DNA of 64,000 nucleotides from Euphorbia lathyris (taxonomy: Eukaryota; Streptophyta; Magnoliopsida; Malpighiales; Euphorbiaceae): contig NC_088916.1 in the NCBI RefSeq assembly GCF_963576675.1, positions 635,001-699,000 on the forward strand. The letters run 5' to 3'. Position 1 is the first letter of the stretch, and each line of letters begins with the position of its first letter. Shown one piece after another: positions 45,421 to 57,461 of this stretch. Below the pieces are notes generated by a model. The model made no database searches. It was not told the DNA's origin and saw nothing but the letters and a program-made list of their open reading frames with translations. The translations under genes and the position numbers were made by a program.

Positions 45421-45708
45421 AAATGTTCTCAGACGAACGATTTACTTAAATTGCTTCTAATAAATATATAAATGGTGTATTAACAGGACAACTTTAACTT
45501 TGTCATCCATCCTAATAAAAAATAATCACTGTTTCAACACTAATATAAAATATTCAGAATGTACAAAATAAATATTTCTTGGTGTTAATGGATATTTCTA
45601 CATGCCTCCCAATTAAATATTTTTTGGAGTTAATGGATATTTCTACATGCCTCCTAATTATTATTTTTAAAACTCAATGCTATAGTTATATACAGTTGTT
45701 CATATGTA

Positions 45709-46004
45709 CGTGCCAACTGTATATTTTTGGCGACTTACTTGTTTTTCCTTTATTGTTTGTATATAATGTCCATGAATTCCGAAGATTACGGAACCCATCT
45801 ACTTTTTTTTATTAAAAGGATATCTAGTATGCATTTCACATCTAATTTCCACGTTTCTGCTTCTTGATAGAAATGTGGAAATTGAGTGTGAAATGTACAT
45901 TGGATCCTCTTTTAATGAGGAAGTAGGTGCGTTTCGTAGTCTTCATAATTCATGGATATAATACACAAATAATGAGAAAAAAGTCGGAAAAAATACAAGC
46001 ACGC
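45709..46004. mobile_element. Foldback element 2 (about 296 bp)
   Basis: Shares the inner arms of foldback 1: tttccacgtttctg / gaaatgtggaaattgag at the centre and cgtgc...tattttt / aaaatacaagcacg at the ends. Lacks the outer arm of copy 1. Confidence 0.72.
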
Positions 46005-47025
46005 TAAGGTTAGTCTCTTCTCCGATATTTTAGCAATTGTTCAGAGTTAATGTTTAAGCGTTGAAACATTGCATAAATTTGGTTAAGTGTTGATTTATCA
46101 GAGTTATTCATTTATAAGAGAGAAAGACAGATAAGTAAATAATGTTCAAAAACAGTAAAAGATAAGCTATATTCATTTATACAATCAATAGATACACATC
46201 ACATATGAAGCTAAATAGCTTATAAGCACAGAAGAAGGAAAATTATTTCTGTCTAATATTTAAGGTCACATTATTCTTCTTCCTTGGAGGTAGTTGCTGT
46301 TGAGTTGTCGCTAGCATTCCAGAAGCAATGTTAACGTTCTTTTGCTTAGCTTCTTTCTCTGAGACTTTCTCCCCTTTTTGGCAACTTCAATAATGGGAAA
46401 AGTGCCCAGAGGTTCAAAAATGCAATTTACCGTTTTTATAGTTGTTTTTGTAATTTTATTTTTTCTTTCATTTTACCTATAGATTAGAGTTATTTTTTCC
46501 TTTTACCTTTAGATCTAGGTTAAGTTTATTTTATATTTTGGGTTGTATTAGTCAGTTTTATCATTAATAAGAATTTGAGTTGTCTTTTCCAAAGTTCTTT
46601 GTCGAATTTTGAAGGTTTTGATCAGTAATTGTGCGTGATTCAACGATCGAAACAAAGTATGTTTATTCCTAATGCGTCAATATACTAAGAAAAGAATTGC
46701 ATACACCAGCAATGACACAATAAATAAAATAGATCCATAGCTAATAGTTTATTCATTGCACGAATACCCTACTAGAAACCTTCATCATTCTTAAAACTTT
46801 AGTATTTCGAAAATAACAATTTCATTAATAATATTCTGCTTCAATTCAGGAAGAAACAACCTTTAAATAAGTAAAACAAGTCCTAAAAACATTAGAAATC
46901 CTAAATAGAAACCAAAACATAAATTCTAATTTGCGACAGAATCTAAAAGATAAAAGCACAAATTAGAAAAGGTCTAAAACCACAAAATTGTGAAATTGGG
47001 GGCCTTACAGGCTGAAACTTCACAA
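46005..47025. other. Intergenic, no recognised gene
   Basis: AT-rich. A less AT-rich patch at 46260-46390 reads on the minus strand like a short Lys/Glu/Gln-rich coding scrap but cannot be assigned. Confidence 0.4.
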
Positions 47026-47224
47026 CTTGCTATTAGGGGTGTTAAAAAATCCGAACCAGACCGAAATAACCGACGGAACGATGAATTTCGGTTTTTCAGT
47101 TCAGTTTTCGATCTATTAGGTACAGTTTTGGTTTTATTTTTTGTAATATTTTGGTAATTTCGGTCGGTTCGGTTTTTAAATCAAAATTACCGAACAAATC
47201 GAAATAAATTTAGTATAATTAGAA

Positions 47225-47655
47225 ATTGGTTGTCGGGTTCTTTGTTTATTGCTGAGTTCTGTGGTATCTTTTCAGGGCTTAGGTGATAGAGGATCTGGGG
47301 ATTAGAAAGCTGCTCGTGGAGTCAGACAATCTCGAAGCGGTTAATATGATTGCAGATAGAAGAGCTCTGTGTTTAGGGAGCCAGAATTTAATTAAAGCAA
47401 TAAGAAGGATTTGCTCCTCTTTCGATACTATCATTTTTTGCCATATTTACAAAGAACAAAATCGGGTGGCGGATCGGCTTGCTGCGGAAGGCCATGAGAG
47501 GGCCATGAACGTGTCTATTTTCTCTTCCCCCATGAGTTCCTGTTATCTTTGCTTTTTGAAGATAATGTGGGAGTTAGCTTTCATAGGCTAATCCCGGGCT
47601 ATGGCGTTTTGGTGTTTTGTTTTTTTATTTCCTTTCCCTACCAAAAACAAAAAGA
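47225..47655 (+). pseudogene. LINE RNase H fragment nested in hAT
   Basis: I-A-E-F-C-G-I-F-S-G-L-R, a frame break, then L-L-V-E-S-D-N-L-E-A-V-N and H-I-Y-K-E-Q-N-R-V-A-D-R-L-A, ending at the stop near 47589. A short A-rich tail follows (accaaaaacaaaaag). Same type as the end of LINE-2 (53080-53260). 5'-truncated. Confidence 0.75.
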
Positions 47656-47833
47656 AATTAGATTTATTATTATATAACTGGTGTATGTCGTTTATTGTTC
47701 TAAGTTATATTTGATTAAGAGTTATATTATTGGAATTTTTTGTTAAGCATGATATTTCTTGGATTAACTACAACTGATTATTTTATTAGTCTGTTTAATG
47801 TTCGCCTACCAATTTAGTACAATTGTACACTAA

Positions 47834-48732
47834 GGCTCTGTTCTTTATTGCTGAAAAAAACTGAACTGAACTGAACTGAATACTGTTGAATACTAAACTG
47901 AACTGAACTGAATTTAACTGAATACTACTGAACTAAACTGAATACTACCGAACTGAACCGAACTAAACAATAATGATGATATTAGACTTTAAAATAATTT
48001 AATTGATAATATTGGACATTAATAAACTTATAATAATAATGATGGTTCTAATAAATTTAATAATATCAATAATAAATATATTATTAAAGATAAAACTAAA
48101 TTGAATATCAAATAAAAGCTCGGCTTGATAAAATTTTGGCTCGATAAAAGCCTATAAAATTAAATAAAAATGAGTCTAATTTAAATTAAAAATACAAATT
48201 ACATACAAACACAAATTTACATATAATTTAAAGCCTATGAAATCAAATACAAATTTTTATATGAATACAAACTCTTAACTTTTTATTCTAATTAAGGGTT
48301 AAAGTGTAAAAATATCCCTAACGTTTTGGATCATGGGTAATTTTACCCCTAACATCTAAAATGGTGCAATTTTATCTCTAACATTGATAAATTCGATAAA
48401 TTTGAGTGCAATTCCTAATTTTTAAATATGGAAGCATACTTTAGTTTTAATTTTTTTATTAAACGATATATACTTTAATAAACTATCATTTCTTGACTAT
48501 CATTTGTTAACTTTTATCTAATTTATAGATAATGATAAACTATAAATAATAATAATAATAAATAATAATAAATTAAATAATTATTATTATTATAATAAAT
48601 TATATATAAATAATTATAATATAATAAATAAGGATAAATTACTGAATACTGAAACTGAATGCTGAAACTGAATGCTGAACTGAACTGAACTGAACTGATT
48701 GTTACTGAAATTAAGTGATAAAGAACAGGGCC
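47834..48732. mobile_element. PIF/Harbinger-like non-autonomous element, copy 2 (899 bp)
   Basis: Inverted relative of 7238-8183: GGCTCTGTTCTTTATTGCTG at the left, GGCCCTGTTCTTTATC on the other strand at the right, TAA on both sides (47831-47833, 48733-48735), and CTGAA/GAACT pentamer blocks near both ends. The ATT-rich interior gives only accidental ORFs. Confidence 0.82.
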
Positions 48733-49131
48733 TAATTCATATTTGAAATTGATTTCACTTCTATATAAAATTTCTATCATTTTTTCTTTCAATAAAAAGT
48801 TAAGGTAAATGACAAGCAAAATCATTAATAGTGTAATATTAACCTTATATAGAAATAATTGTTAATGAAATTTTTTAATGTGAGGAAACCAAATAACCGA
48901 ACCGAACTGACCGAAATAATTCGGTCGGTTCGGTTATTTATTATTCTTCGGTTAGATTCGGTTTTTATTTTTAAAGCTATTTGGTTTTCGGTTATTTTAG
49001 TTCGGCTCGGTTTTCAGACCGAACCGACCGATGAACACCCCTTACTTGCTATTGAACTGCATCAAATTATTGTGAGTGGAAATGACGGGTGCACAATACC
49101 ACATACATATCAAACAATTAAAAAATTAATG

Positions 49132-49585
49132 GCTTAATACATCATTTGCCCCTTGGACTTGTCCAAAAAGTTTGATTGCCCCCTAAACTTTTAAAGTGTT
49201 TCGATAACCCCCTCAACTTGCATAAAATATTCAGTTAACCCCTGAACTTGCGTAAAATTTTAATCAATTGATCACTTGCATAAAATGTAATCAATTAAGG
49301 TAGAAGAATTATTACACGCGTCTTAAAAAAAGTAAAACGACCAAGATCGGGGGTATGTGTTTCTAATATTAGAGAAGACAAGTTTTATAATTGAGCAAGT
49401 AATAACTTCCTTTTTAATTTATTTTTGAATTATGTAATAACATTTTAAAATGCGTGGAATACATCTTTCACATTTAACTTACTTTTTTTGCAACTGAGTG
49501 ATCAATTGATTACATTTTTACGCAAATTCAGGGGCTAATTGAACATTTTATACAGTTGAGGGAGCTATCGGAGCACTTTCCAAAA
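49132..49585. mobile_element. MULE-type MITE relative, diverged and interrupted
   Basis: Left end GGCTTAATACATCATTTGCC as in 2045-2294; right arm (attcaggggctaattgaac...) recognisable, but the terminal part is missing. A central insert of about 200 bp (49300-49490) is unrelated. Confidence 0.65.
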
Positions 49586-49589
49586 CATC

Positions 49590-49650
49590 AAATACTCATA
49601 AATTATTGCATCATTTCACTTTTAATGAGTAATTTCTGGACGTCCAACAG
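49590..49650 (-). pseudogene. GRF 3'-end scrap (locus H)
   Basis: catttcacttttaatgagtaat and ggacgtccaac match the GRF C-terminal/3' flank (compare 53541-53615, same strand). Together with the locus at 53.5 kb it brackets LINE-2. Confidence 0.5.
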
Positions 49651-49741
49651 TAGCAAGGTAAGAATGCCTAAAATCATAAAACAACTCCAATAATCTTTAG
49701 AGGACCAAAAAGGGGGTAGCCAGCAGTATTGTCGAAGAGCT

Positions 49742-52700
49742 ATCAACCATAAAAGGTGGATGGATGATTGTGGGATTATAGACTTGGGGTTCTCGGGTTT
49801 CAGGTTCACGTGGAGACGTCGGCGTCTTTCGGTCAGATTGGACAAGGCTTATGGCAATGTGGCTAGTAGAACCTCTTTCCCTGAGGCCTTGGTCATCAAC
49901 CTGCCGTTTCGGCATTCTGATCATGCGCCTATCCTCTTTAGAATGAATGGCCTTGTTGGGAAAAAGGAACTTCGGCCTTTCCGATACATTATGGCTTGGG
50001 AGGAGCACAACGACTTTAAAAGGGTTGTCCGCCAGTCTTGGGATATGCAGGAGAATCCGGTTTGGGCTGCAGCAAAGTTCAAGAACAATGTGAAGGTCTG
50101 GAATAGAGTCGTCTTCCAAAATATTTTCTACAGAAAGCAGAAGTTGCTGAATCGCTTGGCTAGGATTCAATGTGTCATATGTAACAGGTTCAATGAGAAC
50201 TTAGACACGCTGGAGAGATCCCTCCAGAATGAATTGACTGCCGTGTTGAGATAGGAGGAGCTCCTGTGGTTCTATAAATCCAGAAAGTAGTGGCTCACGC
50301 AAGGGGATCGCAATACCAAATACTTCCACCTCTCAACCATTATTAGGAGAAAGCAAAATAAAATTGAAGCGCTCCAATTGGAGAATGGGAGCTGGATATA
50401 TGAGTTGGATGCCATTAGAAATCATGCTCTAAGTTTCTACAAACATCTGTTCTATGAGGACCATCCTGCGCCTAGCGAAAGATGCACCACCCGTACTTCT
50501 TTCCCTCCTTTGGCGGCTAGAGATTCTGCAACAATCTTCAGACAGGTCTCGGTTGAGGACATTCGGCGAGCCATGTTTGATATGAGCCCAAATAAGGCTC
50601 CGGGGGATGATGGTCTTCTGGCGGTTTTCTATCAAAATCATTGGGAAATCGTCCAAGATAGTGTGTGTTCCTTTCTTTTGAAGTGTTTCTCTGGGTCAGA
50701 AAACATAGCATCTATCAATCAAACCTTGCTCGTGCTTATCCCTAAAGTTACCAACCCTATTTCTTTGCTTCAGTTCCGACCTATTAGCTTGTGTAATGTA
50801 ATATATAAGCTTGTTACAAAGGTGATCGCTAATAGACTCCAACTACTCCTCCCCAAAATTGTCGCCCCTACTCAATGCAGCTTTGTTCTAGGAAGACAAA
50901 TCACCGACAACATCATCATTCCACAAGAGGTGATACACTCCATGCGAAGGAAAAAAAGGTAAAAAAGGGTTTGTGGCTATCAAAATTGATCTTGAAAAAG
51001 CCTATGACAGGCTAAATTGGGACTTTATGGCAGATACTATGCAGTGTGCAGACATCCCGGTTCATTGGCAAACAATTATAAACAATTGCTTATCTACTAG
51101 CACTATGCAGGTTTTGATTAATGGTGAGATGACCGACTCCTTTGCTCCATCCCGGGGAGTCTACCAAGGAGACCCCATGTCCCCGTATATCTTCGTTCTT
51201 TGTATGGCTCGTTTGGATCACTTACTACGAGATGTCGTCGATACTAAAAAGTTAAAACCGATCAAGCTCATTCGAAATGGACCTGAGATCAGCCAGCTAT
51301 TCTTCGCTGACGACATCATGTTTTTTTAGAGGCAGAGGTTTCCCAGATTACCCAGTTCATGCAGATGATGGATTTGTTCTGTGCTTCCTCTGGCCAGAAA
51401 ATTAATCTCCACAAGTCAAAGCTTTGTGTTTCTAAAAACGTGTCTACTAGCCTTGCCCGGACACTGAGCAATGCCTGCAAAATACCTCTGACCAGCTGCC
51501 TGGGCAAGTACTTATGAGTTCCTCTCCTTCATGACAGGGTTAATCTAACAACTTTTGTTGAAATTGTGAACAGAATGCAGGTGAAGCTGAGTTCTTGGAA
51601 AGCGGATTCCCTTTCCTTACCGGGAAGAACAACCTTAATTCAAGCCGTCACTTCGGCAGCCCCTAACCACATCATGCAAACAAATATGATTCTAATTGGC
51701 GTCTAGAACAAAATGGATAAACTGAATAGAAACTTCCTTTGGGGTAGCACAGCTTATAAACAGAAGCTTCACCTTATCCCTTGGGATACTGTTTGTAAAC
51801 CCAAAGATCTTAGGGGTATTGGCATCCGGAAAGCTAGAGACAACAACAAAATTCTTTAATGAAGCTTCTTTGGTGACTCTGGAAAAAGCCAGATTCTTTT
51901 TGGGCGTTAGTTCTGTCTTCCAAATACAAGAAGAATCTGATCTTCGGGGGGACCAAAAAGCTGACCAACAATAGGTCCTATTTATGGAGAAGCTTACATG
52001 AGGTCTTCGATGATTTCTTCTCTGGATTAGCTTGGAGCATTGGAGATGGTAGATCGATTGCCTTTTGGGATGATATTTGGTTGGATAACCTCCGGCTGAG
52101 AGAGATGGCTATCAACCCAATCGCAGACGAAATATCGAATTTTAAGGTTGTCGACTTCTTAACTGACAGCGGACAATGGGACTGGGGGAGACTGGAAGGT
52201 TTGTTCGATGAAAGGGTGTTGTTGAGGTTGCATTGTCTACTTTGGAAACGAGATGAGGGGTTAAGGGAAATGCCAAGATGGAGATCATCAGCCTCGGGTT
52301 TGTTCTCCTGTAAGTCTGCTTATAACCTCCTTATTAATAGGGATACGGAGAACGCAACCGATAAGGTGTTTTAGATTCTTTGGAAGTTAAAGATACCCCA
52401 TCGCTTTAAGACCTTTGCTTGGATTGCTGCTCATGGGCGTTTGATGACGAACATGGAGCGCCATAGATGGCATATCATCGACAGTGGGTTCTGTGTTCGG
52501 TGCAAACAGGCGGATGAAAGTGTCTGCCACGCCCTCTGCGACTGTCGAGTTAGTGCTGATACATGGAGAGAGATTTTCCCCCTTAATGTTTCTGCCAAAT
52601 TTTTTGAACAAGCTGATGAAAACTGGTTCGCTACCACCCTTGCTAAATCGGATGAGTTTTTACAAGTTCAAAATTGGCGAGCCAGGTTCGTCGTCGCGGC

Positions 52701-53475
52701 GGCTACTCTTTGGGAATGGCGTAATAAATCAGTGTTCCAATCAGATTTTTCTGCTTCGCAGGATAAGGGGATGAGTATAAAAAGTAGGTGGTAGGAAATT
52801 AAGAATTTCTGGTCTGATAATTCAGACCCGCACCTACTCCCTGAGAGATCGACTGTGTGGATTGGTTGGTCTAAACCCAAGCCGGGGTTCTAGAAACTCA
52901 ATTCTGACGGGTCAAGGAAGACAAACTCAGGGGCCATTATGGCAGGGGGCATTATTCGAGACGAAGAGGGAAGGTGGTGCAGCGGCTTCCTCCAGAACAT
53001 AGGGATTGGAAGTTCCTTAGAGGCGGAACTTTGGGGAATTTTGTTAGGCTTGAGAGTCGCTTATGAAATGCAGGTTACAAAGCTGATAGTTGAGTCTGAT
53101 TGCTTGGAGGCCGTGAACTTGATTCTGAGGGACTGCCTGTTACATCATCTGTCTCGCATCCTGATCCGGAATATACAGCAGCTCTTAACCCAGTTTGAGG
53201 AGCTCGAAATCTGTCACATTCATCGCGAAGGCAACAAAGTGCGGATTGCTTGGCGATTTTGACACATGGCTTCACGCTGGGATTGTGCACCCTCGAGCAA
53301 GCTCCCCTGGTAGTTTAGAACTTCCTTCATCAAGACTATATGGGATTATCTTCCCTAAGGAATATAGCTACTAAGTGTAGCCGAGTTTGTGTTCCTGTCT
53401 TTTTTTTTTCTCTGCTGGTTTTTTTAGTTCTGTTGTTGTAATTTCTATTGCTCTTCAACTAAAAAAAAATTCCCA
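49742..53475 (+). mobile_element. LINE-2: L1-type retrotransposon, 5'-truncated (plus)
   Basis: Begins inside the endonuclease domain, ends with a short A run (53460-53469). 3.7 kb. Its 3' boundary touches the GRF 3' flank of locus F. Related to LINE-3: the endonuclease-RT linker is alignable (R-F-T-W-R/K-F-T-W-K, N-L-P-F-R-H-S-D-H). Confidence 0.85.
49756..53262 (+). pseudogene. LINE-2 ORF2 remnant (endonuclease end, RT, RNase H)
   Basis: Readable pieces in three frames. Endonuclease end with R-H-S-D-H-A-P (49760-50254); RT part with N-K-A-P-G-D-D-G, R-P-I-S-L-C-N-V-I-Y-K and G-R-Q-I-T-D-N (50378-50962); RT with D-L-E-K-A-Y-D-R, G-V-Y-Q-G-D-P-M-S-P and F-F-A-D-D (50973-51329); zinc region C-V-R-C-K (52441-52794); RNase H with V-E-S-D-C-L-E-A-V and H-R-E-G-N-K (52939-53262). 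Stops and frame changes lie between them. Clearly dead and older than LINE-1. Confidence 0.88.
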
Positions 53476-53525
53476 AAAAACAAAATTGTAAACCAAAGAT
53501 CATATGATGTCACATATAATCCTAA

Positions 53526-54060
53526 ATCATGAATCATTTCACTTTTAATTCATTCTAGTTTCCGATTCTCACTATTTGAGGACATTAATGAGTAATCTAA
53601 GGATGTCCAATTACCAATGAAATGGTGAAGGAGATTTTGCAAATGATCATCAATAAACGAATCAGCTTAAACTCCTTGTGCAACTTGTTTAGAGCTACTA
53701 GTTATTACCATATTTGTTTGGTGTTGTGCCTTCTTTTTTGCCTGATGTCTATGCATATGCCTCTCATAATACTTATGGCCCGTAAGTGCATCTTTTGCAC
53801 ATCGCCATTTCCTCCCATTGGTTCGACGACATCTTTCTGGCTGAGGATCACTATAACCTTGACAAGAACTGCCCAATTTCACTGCAAATCGTACCAGAAA
53901 TTACTTAGATCAATCAAGGTCTAGAATTTCTCTAAGTAATGTGAAATTTAAAATTGAAATCTCACAAGGAGGGAAGCGAGAATTCAAGATGGGTGTGAGC
54001 AAATGAGGTGGCACTGTCATATTTGCTAAGATGTAATTATATATCAATGTCTGATTTTGT
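53526..54060 (-). pseudogene. GRF-like pseudogene, locus F
   Basis: WRC exon from 53881 down: [11 protein letters not shown] is kept, but the third Cys is Tyr (K-Y-Y-E-R-H), and a TAA follows Q-G-V near 53667. Homology runs on through the H-F-I tail. Only the second half of the QLQ exon remains (about 53969-54060); it breaks off at aattac into repeat S. No exon 1 or promoter. Confidence 0.8.
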
Positions 54061-54298
54061 AATTAGCGATACGATTAGATATCAGATCTGTTTGAATTAT
54101 TAACTCTTTTTAACATAATCTGGATAGGATAGTTTGTGTAGAGTTTTAGGTTCACATTTCGGTTGCACGTAGGGGAAAGACGTAGTCTCATCCTCACCCA
54201 TCCAAAGAATGGATACTTTGATGATATTACATGCCCATTGTTTCTTTTATTTCTTAAAAGTGATATAAGTCATATTTTCGATATGCTGGAGAGTGATT
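54061..54298 (+). repeat. Repeat S, copy 1 (238 bp)
   Basis: Repeats directly at 57224-57461 with about 6% differences (aattagcgatacgattag ... ctggagagtgatt). It contains gtagtctcatcctcac. Not TG...CA, and no primer site next to it. Confidence 0.8.
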
Positions 54299-55800
54299 TT
54301 AAATTACATGTTTTTAGTTTAGATTTCATTTTCTACAATAATTATAGTTATGAAATTATAATAATACCCTCTATATGTTACATGAAATTTCCATCTTTGA
54401 TATCTAATATATATTAAGTATCTAATTAGAATTTTCTTTTCAATTTAAAATTGTATACAAGTTTTTGCCATTTGTATTTTTTTTGAAACATGAAAAACAA
54501 TGTGTTATATTCTAATTCAATTGCGTAGTGTTTTCCTTCCTAAACTCTACTAATTTAAACATCGGAATAGGATCGTTAATCGACGGTCCCGTCTTGATCT
54601 TTTTTTCTGGTTTACCTCAAGCGTAAATAGGATTTCAACCGATGGGAATCATTTACCGTGGGTGAGATCCCTTATTTATATGTGTGGCTTGCGGGACGGT
54701 ATAAATTCCTTAAAACTTGTGGCATCGGAAATGGGGCGATCGGTAGCATTGGACATGCGTGAACACAAATGGTAGTTGAGCTTTATTAACAGGCTTAATT
54801 CTCTATTAGATAATCATACATATTGACATATTTCATTAGATTCATAGTTTCGATAAAAAAAATATTGACGTATTTCCAATATTTTTATCGATATTATATA
54901 AAATAAAAAGTATGTAGTTTCGTTTTCATTTTAGATTTATAATGTTTTTTTTTTTTATTTTCTTTACATTAAATTGTTTTTTTAGAAATACATTAAATTG
55001 TTAATGATATACGAAAAGAAAAATAGATGGATAATTAGATGTTTGAATTTCTTTTATTTATTATTAAATTCAGTTAAAAAAATCAATTTTAGGTTAAAAG
55101 GGTAGTTGTCATTTGGCTATGAAAAACCAGATTTACTAATATCGTATGGGATTTTAAACAATCTTACCTAAATCCAATCCTTGGAGTTTAGTGGTTCATT
55201 ATGCTTTTAAATGGTGAAAGTATTTTTAATTTAAAATTCCTAATTTAACTCTATAGGTATTAATTAAGAATTCGAAAACTATTAGGGGCCTAATATTTTA
55301 TTTTTTATTTTATTAAGCTTTTAATTTTTTATTTAGATATATTAATTATTTGATCCTTTATTTTTTATCATATTAAATCACTAATGACAAAAACAAAATA
55401 GTTTTGGATATAAAACTTATTTAACACAATGTTCTTCACTTCACATGCTTTTGGAATTTGCACTCTTCATAGTTTAAAAGCACTTGAAAACAATTTTTAA
55501 TATGTATAATTAATGTGGCTATAGGGAAACTGTAAAATCATATTTCAAACTGTAAAAATTTATAATATCAAACACAAATGAAATGAATAACGTCTTTTTA
55601 ACTAAATTAAATGTTCATAAGTAACCAATTTCGCAAACAATGGCTTAATGCAACAAAAAATAAATTATTACGGACTTAATGTATCCAAATAAAAGATCAA
55701 GGACTTAATAAACATAAAAAATAAAAGATTAGGAGCATAATAATGTTTTATTTTCTATATCAAGATGTTATTTGCTATTTGGCACGTGGAACATATCAAT
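54299..55800 (+). repeat. R1 repeat, copy c
   Basis: Most complete uninterrupted R1 copy. It shows the empty sites for the LINE piece (near 55230) and the MITE (near 54460) present in copy a. Confidence 0.7.
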
Positions 55801-56097
55801 CAAAATCCATTGGCGTAATTACAAGCTACCTGAATTCGGCCGAAAAAACGATCAATTAGTTACTTGATTTTGTTTAGTGATTTATTAGTCGCTTCAACAT
55901 GCACACATTGTATTGGCTTCTGAACTTGCATAACGGACATACATTTCTTTTTATTTAAATTCTCCCTTGTTCTGCCACATGGAGACTTATAGGGTTAATC
56001 ATATTAGTTTAAATAAGTTCAGGGGTTAACAAGAAATTTTATAAGTTCAAGGACCAATCGATTTTTGCCAAATTCAAAGGGCTCCTTGTATAATTAA
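55801..56097. mobile_element. MITE-like foldback between R1 copies
   Basis: Left part taattacaagctacctgaattcg and right part ...tcaaagggctccttgtataatta are roughly complementary. The same left end appears at 28420 and 56970. About 290 bp. Confidence 0.5.
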
Positions 56098-57115
56098 GCT
56101 TTATTAACGGTCTTAATTCCCTATTAGGAAATTGTGCGTATTTCATTATACATTTATAATATCGAGAAAAATATTGATGTATTACCAATATTTTTTATTG
56201 ATATTTTATAAAATAAAAGTATCAAATTTAGATTTCATTTTAGATTTTATAATATTTTTTTAAGTTCTTTGCATTAAATTATTAATGATTTAGAAAAGAA
56301 AAATAGATGGATAATTAGATGTTCAATTTCTTTTATTTATTATTGGATTCAATTAAAAAAAATCAATTTTAGGTCAAAAGGGTAATTTTGTCACTTTGGT
56401 TTTGAAACACCAGATTTAGTAATATCTTATGAGATTTTAAACAATCTCACCTAAAATAATCCTTAGTTTAGTGGTTCACTGTTTTGCTTTCAAGTGGTGA
56501 AAGTAATTCACTGTTTTTTTTTATTTAAATGCATTAAGAATCTGATTTTTATTTTTGGTCACATTAAACCGTTTATGAAAAAAAGAAGTTTTGAACACAA
56601 AACTCGGTTAACAGAGTTTTCTTATTTTCATATGCCTTTTAAATTTTGTAGTTTTCACAGTTCGGAAGCAGTTGAAAACAATTTTTAATATATAATATGG
56701 CTATGGGGAAACTGTAATACCATATTTCAAACGATAAAAATTATAATTTCAAACACGAATGAAATGAATAATGTCTTTTTAAGTAAATTAAATGTTCACA
56801 ACTAACTAATTTCACAAACGCCGGCTTAATGCAACAAAAAGTAGACGACGAGGGACTGAATGTATCCAAATAAAAGATCAATGACATGATAATGCTTTTT
56901 GTTTATTAAAAATGATAATTTTGCATGATAAATATATGAAGATGCTATTTTCTAGTTGCAATACATTATAGGGTCCCTGAATCCGGTCTAAAAAAACAGA
57001 TTGACTCTGAATTTATAGAGTATTCCGTTAGTCTTTTGGATTTGATTAATGCAATCTATTGGTACTTGATTTCGTGATTAACTTAATAGTATGCATTTTG
57101 TCGCACACTAGTGTC
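56098..57115 (+). repeat. R1 repeat, copy d
   Basis: Corresponds to 54785-55940 of copy c, so R1 is tandemly duplicated here. Confidence 0.65.
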
Positions 57116-57223
57116 CTGTGGGACGCGAGGCAAGCATGATCGGCTCAGTGTCGTTCTTCTTTTTTTAAACGGTTAGAAAGGCCTATCCTGGGAGGCTCGT
57201 TTATATCGAGCCGTCACCAATCG
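57116..57223. other. GC-richer linker before repeat S copy 2
   Basis: Contains ggctcgtttatatcgagcc, a short inverted repeat (ggctcg/cgagcc), followed by gtcaccaatcg. It could be an LTR-retrotransposon 3' remnant; unassigned. Confidence 0.35.
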
Positions 57224-57461
57224 AATTAGCGATACGATTAGATATCAGATCTGTTTGAATTATTAACTCTTTTTAACGTAATCTGGATAGGATAGTTTGT
57301 GTAGAGTTTTAGGTTCACATTTCGGTTGCACGCAGGGAAAAGACGTAGTCTCATCCTCACTCGTCCAAAGAATGGGTACTTTGATGATATTACATGCTCC
57401 TTGTTTCTTTTATTTCTTGAAAGTGATATGAGTAATGTTTTCGATATGCTGGAGAGTGATT
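57224..57461 (+). repeat. Repeat S, copy 2
   Basis: Direct partner of 54061-54298, preceded by a gc-richer stretch (gggaggctcgtttatatcgagccgtc broken as seen at 57190-57215). The sequence wording recalls the 3' interior of gypsy-type elements, but no coding region supports that. Confidence 0.75.

Larger units (their letters stand above)
47034..49044. mobile_element. hAT-type element with 8-bp duplication, containing nested insertions
   Basis: Ends TAGGGGTGTTaaaa and (opposite strand) TAAGGGGTGTTcatcgg. Subterminal accgaacc/cggtcggttcggt repeats lie at both ends. Duplications cttgctat at 47026-47033 and 49045-49052. It encloses a LINE fragment (about 47225-47655) and a Harbinger-like element (47834-48732). 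No transposase. Confidence 0.82.

Noticed and set aside
48523..48825. Tyr/Ile-rich minus-strand ORF
   Set aside because: Derived from ATT repeats of the Harbinger-like element.
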